Assembly: GCA_937880175.1 (NCBI GenBank)
Contig: CALFLO010000087.1
Span: forward strand, 1 to 17,369
Length of the DNA stretch: 17,369 nt
DNA from: an uncultured Gluconobacter sp.
GTDB lineage: Bacteria > Pseudomonadota > Alphaproteobacteria > Acetobacterales > Acetobacteraceae
Direction of reading: 5' to 3'
Below, piece by piece: positions 1-6,842 of this stretch. The position numbers were made by a program, and so were the translations under genes. Numbering within the stretch: position 1 is the stretch's first letter; every line of letters starts with the position of its first letter. Under the pieces are notes generated by a model. That model saw only the letters and a list, made by a program, of their open reading frames with translations, had not been told where the DNA came from and searched no databases.

Positions 1-1103
1 GGGATCGACGTTGCAATAATGATCGTCGAACGCCACGACCCGAGGAACAGCAGCACCACAAGCCCCGTCAGGAACGCAGCCGTGACCATTTCACGCACGA
101 CGTCCTTGATGGAATCCTTCACGAAGGTCGAAGCATCCGTCAGGACTGAGACATGCACGTCCGGTGGCAGGATGCGGCGCAGACGGGGAAGAAGGTTCTT
201 CACGCCATTGACGACATCCAGCGTCGAGGCCCCGCCGCCCTTCATGACGACGATTTCCACGCCCTGACGGCCCTTGACGAGAACCACGTTCGTCTGCGGA
301 TGGCCGCCGCGATAGACGTCCGCCACGTCATGAATATAGATGACCGCATTGCCCACGCGCTTCACCGGAATGTCGCCGATGGCTTTCATGCTGGTGGGGG
401 TGGCGTTGGTCTGCACCATCCAGTCGGTCGCGTCGATTTTTTGATCGCCCGCAGGAAGGACGATGTTCTGGTCGCGCATGGCGGCCTGAACATCCATGGC
501 GGACAGGTGATGAGCCCGAAGCTGCGCCTGGTTCAGCGCAATCATGACAAAGCTGTCCATCCCGCCATAGGGATGCGCCACGACGGAACCGGGAACCGTG
601 ACCAGAAGCGGCCGGACGGAAATGACGCCCAGTTTGAACAGATCCGATGGCGTCTGCTTGTCGGACGTGATCTGAAGCGAAATAACCGGCACGGACGACG
701 CTTCAAGCCGCATGACCATCGGTGCGGGAATATGCGTCGGCAACTGCTGGATCACGGTCTGGGAAATGGCGACGACATCCGCTTCCGCCGGGCCGATATC
801 GGTCCCGGGCTGGAAGTAGATGTTGACGATCCCACGCCCGTAATAGGAGTTGGACTCCATGTGCTCGATACCTTCGACGGTCGAGGTCACATTGAGTTCG
901 TAGTTGTAAATGATGCGTCCGGCGAACTGCTCGGGCAGCATCCCGCCATAGGTCCAGACGACCGAGACGACAGGGATGTTGATGTTCGGAAAGACGTCGG
1001 TCGGTGTCTTGAAAATGGACATGACGCCAAGCATCACGATCATGATCGACAGGACGACAAAGGTGAGCGGTCGCCTCAGCGCGGTGATGACAATGGCATT
1101 CAT
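1..1103 (-). CDS. RND-family multidrug efflux permease, N-terminal part (cut by window edge)
   Basis: Reading the minus strand from an ATG at 1103-1101 gives 367 residues that stay open to the window edge. RND permeases are inner-membrane proton antiporters that pump drugs or other compounds out through a periplasmic adaptor and an outer-membrane channel. The start MNAIVITALRRPLTFVV is followed by a first membrane helix at about residues 13-31 and the family hallmark PTDVFPNI at about 34-41. The periplasmic porter region then runs to about residue 335. A second helix begins near residue 341 with LVVLLFLGSW, another strongly conserved family stretch. Full-length relatives have roughly 1030-1050 residues, so about one third is visible. 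The gene is first in its transcript: no adaptor (MFP) gene precedes it, so any partner must lie beyond the window or elsewhere. Substrate cannot be told. The Shine-Dalgarno sequence is weak. An overlapping ATG at 1099-1097 is in another frame and is not the start. Confidence 0.93.
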   Translation of the reverse strand, partial: MNAIVITALRRPLTFVVLSIMIVMLGVMSIFKTPTDVFPNINIPVVSVVWTYGGMLPEQFAGRIIYNYELNVTSTVEGIEHMESNSYYGRGIVNIYFQPGTDIGPAEADVVAISQTVIQQLPTHIPAPMVMRLEASSVPVISLQITSDKQTPSDLFKLGVISVRPLLVTVPGSVVAHPYGGMDSFVMIALNQAQLRAHHLSAMDVQAAMRDQNIVLPAGDQKIDATDWMVQTNATPTSMKAIGDIPVKRVGNAVIYIHDVADVYRGGHPQTNVVLVKGRQGVEIVVMKGGGASTLDVVNGVKNLLPRLRRILPPDVHVSVLTDASTFVKDSIKDVVREMVTAAFLTGLVVLLFLGSWRSTIIIATSI

Positions 1104-1209
1104 TCAGCTCGGTTCCCGACAGGGTTACAGCAAGGAAGGGAAACCGGGACGATACTGGTCCTGAAATACAACGTCTTTTAAATCGTGGTTTATGGATAAT
1201 TTTTTACCA

Positions 1210-1239
1210 TTTACCCTAAAGTAACAAATTATTTATACT
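1210..1239 (+). promoter_or_regulatory. Candidate sigma-70 type promoter for the Hint protein gene
   Basis: TTTACC (1210-1215) and TATACT (1234-1239) are separated by 18 bases. They resemble -35 and -10 elements on the plus strand inside the AT-rich core. The transcript would start near 1246 and carry a leader of about 240 bases before the ATG at 1489. AT-rich DNA produces such matches easily, so this is only a candidate. Confidence 0.35.
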
Positions 1240-1246
1240 GAAACAC

Positions 1247-1272
1247 TTGGTATCTATAGAAGTCGTTACCAA
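1247..1272. promoter_or_regulatory. Operator-like inverted repeat TTGGTA-N14-TACCAA
   Basis: TTGGTA at 1247-1252 and its exact complement TACCAA at 1267-1272 are separated by 14 bases, so the half-site centres are 20 bases (about two helical turns) apart. The repeat begins about eight bases after the candidate -10 element and would straddle the transcription start. That is a common place for a repressor. It could serve the RND gene, the Hint protein gene, or both. No regulator gene is visible in the window. Confidence 0.3.
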
Positions 1273-1452
1273 ATTTTTAAAAATAATAATTTTCAATTTC
1301 CATAAAAACCCTGACCAGACCGCTGCCCCGCATCCCCGTCAGCCCCCCACTGAGGGCACGACGTGAATGATCCGCGTCCCGGTCCCGGGGGCAGATTGTC
1401 CGGCATCTATGTCAAATTAATTTCACACGCTGCGAAGAGGGCATTGGAGTAA

Positions 1453-1472
1453 CGGGATATTCATAAATCCCG
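1453..1472. repeat. Short inverted repeat ahead of the Hint protein ribosome binding site
   Basis: CGGGAT (1453-1458) pairs perfectly with ATCCCG (1467-1472) across an 8-base loop. In the mRNA this would make a small hairpin ending four bases before the ribosome binding site GGAAGAG (1477-1483) and 16 bases before the ATG at 1489. It might affect translation or mRNA stability, or be a protein-binding site. It may also be chance. Confidence 0.3.
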
Positions 1473-1488
1473 GATTGGAAGAGCCTGC

Positions 1489-4400
1489 ATGTCTTCGACG
1501 ATTAAATCCTTCACTGAAGGTGATCTTGTCATCAGCGTGGTCGGTGATGGTGACGGCAGCGGCACCTATACGGACAATCAGGCGTCTCCCATCACGCTCG
1601 AAGAAATCACCACCACCGGTGACGTCGTCGGCACGCTGGTCCTGCCCCAGACGACCACAGTGATCGATGGCGTTACGGAATACGCGGTCTCTGGCGAATA
1701 CGGCTCATCGTCCGAAGGTGAACTCCAGCTCTCGCAGGACGGAGAATCCCTCGTCATCGGCGGCTACGGCATCAATGCCGCGACCTATAACGCAGGCGGC
1801 GCGGCCGTGTACGGCGATGCCCGTCTGGCCCAGTCCACCAGCCTGACCGGAACACGCTATACGGCCGTCCCCCGCGTCGTCGCCGATATCAGCTATGACG
1901 GAACGGTCGATACCAGCACGGCCCTGTACGGCGTGTTCAACACCAACAACATCCGCAGCGTCGCCACGGTAGACGGAACGTCGTTCTACATCACCGGTCA
2001 GGGCGTGAAGGGTGACACGACCCAGGGCGTCTTTCACGCTGCCGACGGCGCCAGCGTCGCAACCGCCATCGACACCCGCGTGACCGAAATCGTCAACGGC
2101 GTCCTCTACGTCTCGCGTGACAGCACACAGGGCAGCGGCGGCACCTCCAATATCGCGAGCTACGGCACAACCCTCCCGGTCTCGGCAACACAGTCCAAAG
2201 TCCTGCCCGCCATCGCCGGATCCGTCACCCTGACGGCCGCTGAAGAAAATTCCCTCAACGCCTCCGCAGTTGGCTCCACGGTCAGCCTGAGCCCGGAATC
2301 CTATTTCTTCGCAAGTTCGACTGTTCTGTATGTAGCCGACAGCGGAAACCCCAAGGCAGGCGGCGTAGGCGATGGCGGGTTGCAGAAATGGACCTATAAC
2401 GGCACCGCCTGGACCCTCGATTACACGCTCTCCGTCGGGCTCAACCTCGTCTCCAACACCTCCGCATCCGGCACCACGGGCCTGATCGGACTGACGGGCG
2501 AAGTGGATGGGAACGACGTCGTTCTCTACACCACCAACGCCACGATCGGCGACCTCGACCAGACCTATCTCTTCACCATCACGGACGACCTCAACGCCAC
2601 GACCGCGCCAGCGGATGAGAGCTTCACAACCCTCATGACCGCCGCCGCCGATACCAATATCCGCGGCGTCTCCTTTGCTCCGACAGACACCTCCACCGCC
2701 AGCGCGGTCACAGTCTCCAACGGTGGCACCAGCACCTCCGCCACCATTTCCAACGGCGGCTCGATCGTCGTCCAGTCGGGCGGCACAGCCACAGGCGCCA
2801 GCATCCTCTCCGGCGGCTCCGCCACGATTTCGGCAGGCGGCTCCGCATCCGGCGGCGTGCTGGCCCATGGCGCCACGGAAACCGTGCTCGGTTCGGTTTC
2901 CGGCACACAGATTGACGGAGCCCAGATCGTCAGCGCCGCCGGGGCCAGCGTATCGGGCGAGACCGTCTATAACGGCGGATCGGTCGCACTGGCGATCAAG
3001 GGCGCTCTGGCCAGCGGTATTACGCTGAACAACGGCGGCATCCTCTCGATCGACGGCAACGCCGCAGCAACAGACACGACCATCCTCGACGGCGGCACCA
3101 TCGAACTTGAATCCGCCAAGGCAACCCTGTCGGGTACGGTGCTATTCTCGGGGCAGGGCACGCTTCAGATCGACAGCATCGCAAGCTCCGGATACGGCAC
3201 TCTGGCCACGATTTCCGGCTTCGGCGCCGCAGACGTTCTCGACGATACGGCCATGGGCACCGGCACGACACTGACCACGACGGTCAGCGGCGGCAACACG
3301 GTCGCCACCCTCAGCAGCGGCTCGGTCACCCAGCAGTTCACCTTCGCAGGCAGCGCACTCGCCGCGTCCCTCGCATTGTCAGCAGACGGCACAGGCGGCG
3401 TCGAACTCACCACCACATCCGCAGGCTCCTCCAGCTCCGGCAGCACCAGCCCGAATGTCGTCTCCAGCGGCGCCACCCTCTCCGGTGCGGTGGTCTCCAG
3501 CGGCGATACCCTGAGTGTCAGCGCAGGCGGCACCATCGTCGGCGCAACCGTCCTGTCCGGCGGCACACTCAACGTCGCAGGCACGGATAGCGGCTCGGTC
3601 ATTTCGGCCGGTGGCGTGGAAAACCTGACCGGCAGTGCCTCGGGCGGCACGGTTTACGGCACCCAGACACTGGCCACATCCGGCGCCACGATCACCAATG
3701 AAACCGTGCTGTCGGGTGGCACGGTCGCCATCACCATCAAGGGCGTCACGGCTAGCGGAACCACGCTCGACGGGGGAAGCCTCTCCATCGACGGCAATTC
3801 CGTTGCCAGCAATACCGTCCTCAAAGACGGCGGCACGCTCGACCTCCTGTCCCCCAAGGCCTCCGTCACGGGAAATCTGGAGTTTGACGGTGCCGGAACC
3901 CTCATCCAGAGCGTCGCCCCGTCCTCCACGGCCTATGGCGTGCAGGCCGTCATTTCCGGTTTCGGCACCAACGATACGATTGATCTTGAGGGCATGGGAT
4001 CCGCCGCAACCCTGAGCCGCACGGCCTCGGGCGGCAACACCCTCGTCACACTCACGGACGGCAAGACCAGCGAAACCCTGACCTTCGCAGGCGACTACGC
4101 GGCGGACTTCTTCGTCCTGGGCGCGGACAGTGCGGGCGGCCTGACCGTTACGGCGGAAGGCACACCCTGCTATTGCCCCGGCACCGCCATCCTGACCGAA
4201 ACGGGAGAGCGCCCCGTCGAAACGCTGGAAATCGGCGACTGCCTCATCACCCGTGATGGCACTTCCCGTCCCATCCGCTGGATCGGACGCCGCGCCTATG
4301 ACGGCCGCTTTGCCGCCGGGCGCTCCGATATCATGCCCGTACGCATTGCCGAAGGCGCTCTGGGCGAAAGCCTGCCTCGCCGCGATCTGGTCATTTCCCC

Positions 4401-5019
4401 GCTGCACGCCATGTTCCTCAACGGCGTGCTGGTCCCGGCCCACGCACTGGTTAATGGCCAGACCATCACACAGGCCGAACAGGTCGATGTGATCACATAC
4501 ATCCATATCGAACTGGAAACGCACGACATCATTTTCGCCGAAGGGGCCGCGTCAGAAACCTTCATTGATGATGGCAGCCGCGGCATGTTCCACAACGCGC
4601 GCGAATACGCCGAACTGTACCCCGACGCCGAACCTGTTGCTGCCCGCTACTGCGCCCCGCGCGTCGAGGACGGGGAAGAACTCGAAGCCATCCGCCGCAG
4701 TCTGCGCCCCGCACCCACCCAGTCCGAAACCTCCTCCGTCGAACTGTACGTGGACGTGGCCTCACATGGCCGCGTCGCAGGCTGGGCGCGCGATGCAGGG
4801 CGTGCCGAGGGCAGACTGCGCCTGAGAGTCCGCACCGGCGATCTGGTCCTGTGCGAAGTAACGGCCGACCGGTATCGGGCGGATCTGGAAGCCGCCGGAA
4901 AAGGCGATGGCTTCCATGCGTTCGACATCGACCTTATCGGGGGCCTGTCGGACGCGCAGCTTGCCGCGCTCGTCGTCGAACCGCTCACGCAGGAGCGGGC
5001 CGAGCGCATGGCAGCCTGA
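1489..5019 (+). CDS. Large surface/exported protein: propeller-like region, two AIDA-type repeat modules, Hint domain and C-terminal GWA domain
   Basis: The protein has 1176 residues. The ATG follows a ribosome binding site GGAAGAG. Residues 1-400 are beta-rich, with propeller-like phrases such as LYVADSG and GLQKWTYNG. Residues 405-646 and 654-891 are two related modules of short NGG/SGG strand-loop-strand repeats like those of AIDA-I autotransporter passengers, each ending in an ISGFG-containing segment. A Hint_2-type domain starts at C894 (CYCPGT), with VETLEIGD and the downstream motif SPLHA (H973). Hint domains are intein/Hedgehog-like self-processing modules; C894 would be the nucleophile. 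Residues 1085-1176 form a small domain with GWA and GDG motifs that recurs at the N-terminus of the next gene product. No signal peptide and no C-terminal beta-barrel is visible, so the export route is unknown. Type I secretion is one possibility. Substrate, partner and cleavage are inference; the domain architecture is clear. Confidence 0.9.
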   Translation: MSSTIKSFTEGDLVISVVGDGDGSGTYTDNQASPITLEEITTTGDVVGTLVLPQTTTVIDGVTEYAVSGEYGSSSEGELQLSQDGESLVIGGYGINAATYNAGGAAVYGDARLAQSTSLTGTRYTAVPRVVADISYDGTVDTSTALYGVFNTNNIRSVATVDGTSFYITGQGVKGDTTQGVFHAADGASVATAIDTRVTEIVNGVLYVSRDSTQGSGGTSNIASYGTTLPVSATQSKVLPAIAGSVTLTAAEENSLNASAVGSTVSLSPESYFFASSTVLYVADSGNPKAGGVGDGGLQKWTYNGTAWTLDYTLSVGLNLVSNTSASGTTGLIGLTGEVDGNDVVLYTTNATIGDLDQTYLFTITDDLNATTAPADESFTTLMTAAADTNIRGVSFAPTDTSTASAVTVSNGGTSTSATISNGGSIVVQSGGTATGASILSGGSATISAGGSASGGVLAHGATETVLGSVSGTQIDGAQIVSAAGASVSGETVYNGGSVALAIKGALASGITLNNGGILSIDGNAAATDTTILDGGTIELESAKATLSGTVLFSGQGTLQIDSIASSGYGTLATISGFGAADVLDDTAMGTGTTLTTTVSGGNTVATLSSGSVTQQFTFAGSALAASLALSADGTGGVELTTTSAGSSSSGSTSPNVVSSGATLSGAVVSSGDTLSVSAGGTIVGATVLSGGTLNVAGTDSGSVISAGGVENLTGSASGGTVYGTQTLATSGATITNETVLSGGTVAITIKGVTASGTTLDGGSLSIDGNSVASNTVLKDGGTLDLLSPKASVTGNLEFDGAGTLIQSVAPSSTAYGVQAVISGFGTNDTIDLEGMGSAATLSRTASGGNTLVTLTDGKTSETLTFAGDYAADFFVLGADSAGGLTVTAEGTPCYCPGTAILTETGERPVETLEIGDCLITRDGTSRPIRWIGRRAYDGRFAAGRSDIMPVRIAEGALGESLPRRDLVISPLHAMFLNGVLVPAHALVNGQTITQAEQVDVITYIHIELETHDIIFAEGAASETFIDDGSRGMFHNAREYAELYPDAEPVAARYCAPRVEDGEELEAIRRSLRPAPTQSETSSVELYVDVASHGRVAGWARDAGRAEGRLRLRVRTGDLVLCEVTADRYRADLEAAGKGDGFHAFDIDLIGGLSDAQLAALVVEPLTQERAERMAA
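2701..3426 (+). repeat. First AIDA-type repeat module (in-frame internal duplication)
   Basis: Encodes residues 405-646 of the Hint protein. Short strand-loop-strand units with recurring NGG/SGG turns run through it. Near its middle is LSIDGN, and near its end ISGFG followed by a beta-rich cap. The module matches the second one (3448-4161) unit by unit, for example AIKGALASG against TIKGVTASG and LSIDGNAAA against LSIDGNSVA. This indicates duplication of an approximately 240-residue block followed by divergence. Confidence 0.75.
3448..4161 (+). repeat. Second AIDA-type repeat module (in-frame internal duplication)
   Basis: Encodes residues 654-891 of the Hint protein and ends directly before the Hint cysteine C894. 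It has the same order of elements as the first module: NGG/SGG-type repeats, an IKG-containing unit, LSIDGN, DGGTLDL, then ISGFG and a cap containing SGGNT. A seven-residue Ser/Gly-rich linker separates the two modules. Confidence 0.75.
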
Positions 5020-5030
5020 ACAATCCTCCC

Positions 5031-6683
5031 ATGACCCCGCCCTATGTTGTTCCGGCGCGCCCCGCCGTCCTGCCCGGCTATCTGGACATCGCCACGCGCA
5101 GGCGGATCGCGGGCTGGGCACAGGCGGGGGAGAGCGGAGAACCCGCCTCCCTGCAGGTGCTCGATAACGGCAGGCTGATCGCCCGCGTCATCGCCAACCA
5201 GAACCGCCCTGACCTGCAACAGGCGGGGTTCGGGGACGGGCGCTTGGGCTTCGACCTGCTGATCCCCGCGCCACTCAGCGCCCATGAACGGCACATCATT
5301 CAGGTCCGCCGCGAAGCCGACGGAACGGAGTTGATCGGCTCCCCCGTTGTCCTTGAAACCACCGGGACCTTCGACGAGGACCTGCGCGAACTCCTGCGGC
5401 AGGTCGCAGGCGGCGCGCAGGCAAACCCCGAGCGCGAAAATATCCTGTCCTTCCTCGCGCAGATCGCCGACGACCTGCTGACCGATCACGCTCGCGCGGA
5501 TGGCGGACAGGAACAGCACGACCATTACCGCAGACTGGCCCGTCGGCACGGCCCCGAAATCGATATAAAACCCCGTGCCCAGCGCGCTCTGCTCGTTGAC
5601 GAACGCCTTCCGGTCGCCGGGCACGATGCAGGGTCGCAGGCCCTGCTGTCCCACGCCCGCGCGCTTCAGGCGCTCGGCTACGAGGTCAGCCTCGTTGCCG
5701 CCGATGACCTGTCCCCGCCAGCCGATGCGCGGCACGCACTGCAAGCGGAAGGCTTCACAATCTGGCGCGCTCCGCACTACGCCTCGGTGGAAGAAATCCT
5801 GCGGCGTCAGTCCGGCGCGTTCGATCTGGTCTACCTGCACCGGATCGGCACGGCCGCGCGCTATCTGAGCCTCGCCCGCCATCACCAGCCCGCCGCAACG
5901 CTGCTCTACAGCGTCGCCGATCTGCATCACCTCCGCATCGCGGGGCAGGCCGAAATCGAAAAACGCCCCGAACTCTACGCCCTCAGCAGAAGAACGCGCC
6001 TTGAGGAATGCACCGCCGCCTGGCAGGCCGATGCCGTCCTGACGCACTCGCCCGCAGAAGCCGCATGGCTGCGTCAGGCCGTCCCGCAGGCGCGCGTCGC
6101 CTGCGTCCCATGGGCAATCCGCAAACGCGACCATACGCCGGACTTCGCGGCCCGGCGCCATATCGCCTTCATCGGAAATTACCGCCACGCCCCGAACCTC
6201 GATGCCGCCCTCTGGTTTGCCCGTGACGTCCTGCCGGACCTGCGCGTCCAAAACCCTGAACTTGAACTCTTGCTGGTCGGTCCGTACCTGCCGCCGCATC
6301 TGCACTGGCCCGAAGGTGTCCGGGTGCTGGGCCATGTCGCGGACCTTGAAACATCCGTTTTCGATCATGTGCGCCTGACGATCGCGCCCCTGCGATACGG
6401 GGCAGGGATCAAAGGCAAGGTTCTGGAAAGCCTCATGGCTGGCATCCCCTGCGTCATGACGCCCGTCGCCGCCGAAGGACTGGACCTTCCGCCCTCTCTC
6501 ACCGCGCTCGTCGCAGAGGACGCCGCCAGCCAGAGCGCCCGCATCAGCGCCCTGTATGCTGACCCCGATGCCTGCCGCTCACTGGGACAGGCGGCACAGG
6601 CGCATGTGGCCGCCACCTTCAGCGCCGATCACACGCAGGCCGCCCTGCGCAAAGCCATCCTGACCGCGCGCCAGCCCCGCTGA
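5031..6683 (+). CDS. GT4-type glycosyltransferase with N-terminal GWA domain
   Basis: The protein has 550 residues. I chose the ATG at 5031, 11 bases after the stop of the Hint protein gene. In-frame extension upstream to 4851 would read through the Hint gene in another frame and gives an Arg-rich, non-conserved peptide. Residues 15-100 are a small beta-rich domain (RIAGWA, RPDLQQAGFGDG, then GFD) that also ends the Hint protein. Residues 105-180 look helical. From about residue 186 a GT-B fold follows: the N-terminal half starts ALLVDERLP, and the C-terminal half contains FIGNYRHAPN (380-389) and GAGIKGKVLESLMAGIPCV (457-475), with E466 in the family's sugar-nucleotide-binding region. GT4 enzymes are retaining transferases using nucleotide sugars, usually cytoplasmic. 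No signal peptide is seen. The tight spacing suggests one transcript and possibly translational coupling. Its acceptor could be the Hint/AIDA protein or a surface polysaccharide; the sequence does not decide. Confidence 0.88.
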   Translation: MTPPYVVPARPAVLPGYLDIATRRRIAGWAQAGESGEPASLQVLDNGRLIARVIANQNRPDLQQAGFGDGRLGFDLLIPAPLSAHERHIIQVRREADGTELIGSPVVLETTGTFDEDLRELLRQVAGGAQANPERENILSFLAQIADDLLTDHARADGGQEQHDHYRRLARRHGPEIDIKPRAQRALLVDERLPVAGHDAGSQALLSHARALQALGYEVSLVAADDLSPPADARHALQAEGFTIWRAPHYASVEEILRRQSGAFDLVYLHRIGTAARYLSLARHHQPAATLLYSVADLHHLRIAGQAEIEKRPELYALSRRTRLEECTAAWQADAVLTHSPAEAAWLRQAVPQARVACVPWAIRKRDHTPDFAARRHIAFIGNYRHAPNLDAALWFARDVLPDLRVQNPELELLLVGPYLPPHLHWPEGVRVLGHVADLETSVFDHVRLTIAPLRYGAGIKGKVLESLMAGIPCVMTPVAAEGLDLPPSLTALVAEDAASQSARISALYADPDACRSLGQAAQAHVAATFSADHTQAALRKAILTARQPR

Positions 6684-6745
6684 AACATCGTTTTTCCAGC
6701 CGCCGAACCCTGACGCGCAAGGCGGAAGCACACCCGCAGCAAAAC

Positions 6746-6782
6746 TAAGAAAAATTTACAAAACTCACGCTTCCGTTATATG
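6746..6782 (+). promoter_or_regulatory. Candidate promoter region of the siderophore receptor gene
   Basis: TTTACA at 6755-6760 and TATATG at 6777-6782 are spaced 16 bases apart and resemble -35/-10 elements. The latter overlaps the start of the Fur-box-like palindrome, which would let a bound repressor block polymerase. A TAAGAA motif at 6746-6751, also found ahead of the other two receptors, could be part of an alternative ECF-type promoter instead. Confidence 0.4.
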
Positions 6783-6796
6783 AGACTAATTCTCAT
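6780..6796. promoter_or_regulatory. Fur-box-like palindrome
   Basis: ATGAGACTAATTCTCAT is a perfect 6-bp inverted repeat (ATGAGA / TCTCAT) around a 5-base centre. It closely resembles the ATGAGAATnATTCTCAT core of iron-dependent Fur operators, which repress iron uptake genes when iron is plentiful. It sits about 46 bases before the proposed start of the siderophore receptor gene and overlaps the candidate -10 element. The first in-frame ATG of that reading frame is actually part of this operator. Confidence 0.75.
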
Positions 6797-6842
6797 TTGC
6801 GATTTTCATGCGCAAAAATCACGGCGGAGCGTTCAGGCGGAC

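Larger units (their letters stand above)
1104..1488. other. Divergent intergenic region with AT-rich core
   Basis: This 385-base gap separates the minus-strand RND gene from the plus-strand Hint protein gene. No credible coding sequence was found in it. Roughly 1178-1310 is strikingly AT-rich compared with the GC-rich surroundings, as expected of a promoter region. It holds a candidate plus-strand promoter (1210-1239) and an inverted repeat (1247-1272). Bases 1311-1440 return to high GC with C-rich runs and no recognisable element. A second short inverted repeat (1453-1472) lies just ahead of the ribosome binding site of the plus-strand gene. A promoter for the RND gene must also be here, but I could not place it convincingly. 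Confidence 0.7.

Noticed and set aside
153..1181. 342-residue plus-strand open frame
   Set aside because: It is antisense to the RND permease. Its His/Asp/Arg-rich translation has no recognisable family, while the minus strand encodes a clear RND protein.
2701..4161. Periodic short repeats that could suggest a CRISPR array or tandem satellite
   Set aside because: The periodicity is of degenerate Gly/Ser codons in one open frame and explained by AIDA-type strand-loop-strand repeats. There are no identical repeats with unique spacers.
4851..5030. N-terminal extension of the glycosyltransferase overlapping the Hint protein gene
   Set aside because: The extra 60 residues are Arg-rich frame-shifted translation of the Hint gene's conserved C-terminal domain. 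The shared domain begins shortly after the ATG at 5031.
4647..6368. 573-residue minus-strand open frame (and similar ones at 1705-2868 and 3379-4524)
   Set aside because: These lie antisense to the well-supported Hint protein and glycosyltransferase genes. Long antisense frames are expected in DNA with strong GC bias at codon position three.
6687..6730. CCGCC...GGCGG inverted repeat after the glycosyltransferase gene as a terminator
   Set aside because: The 5-bp stem has a loop of about 15 bases and no T-run, too weak to call.
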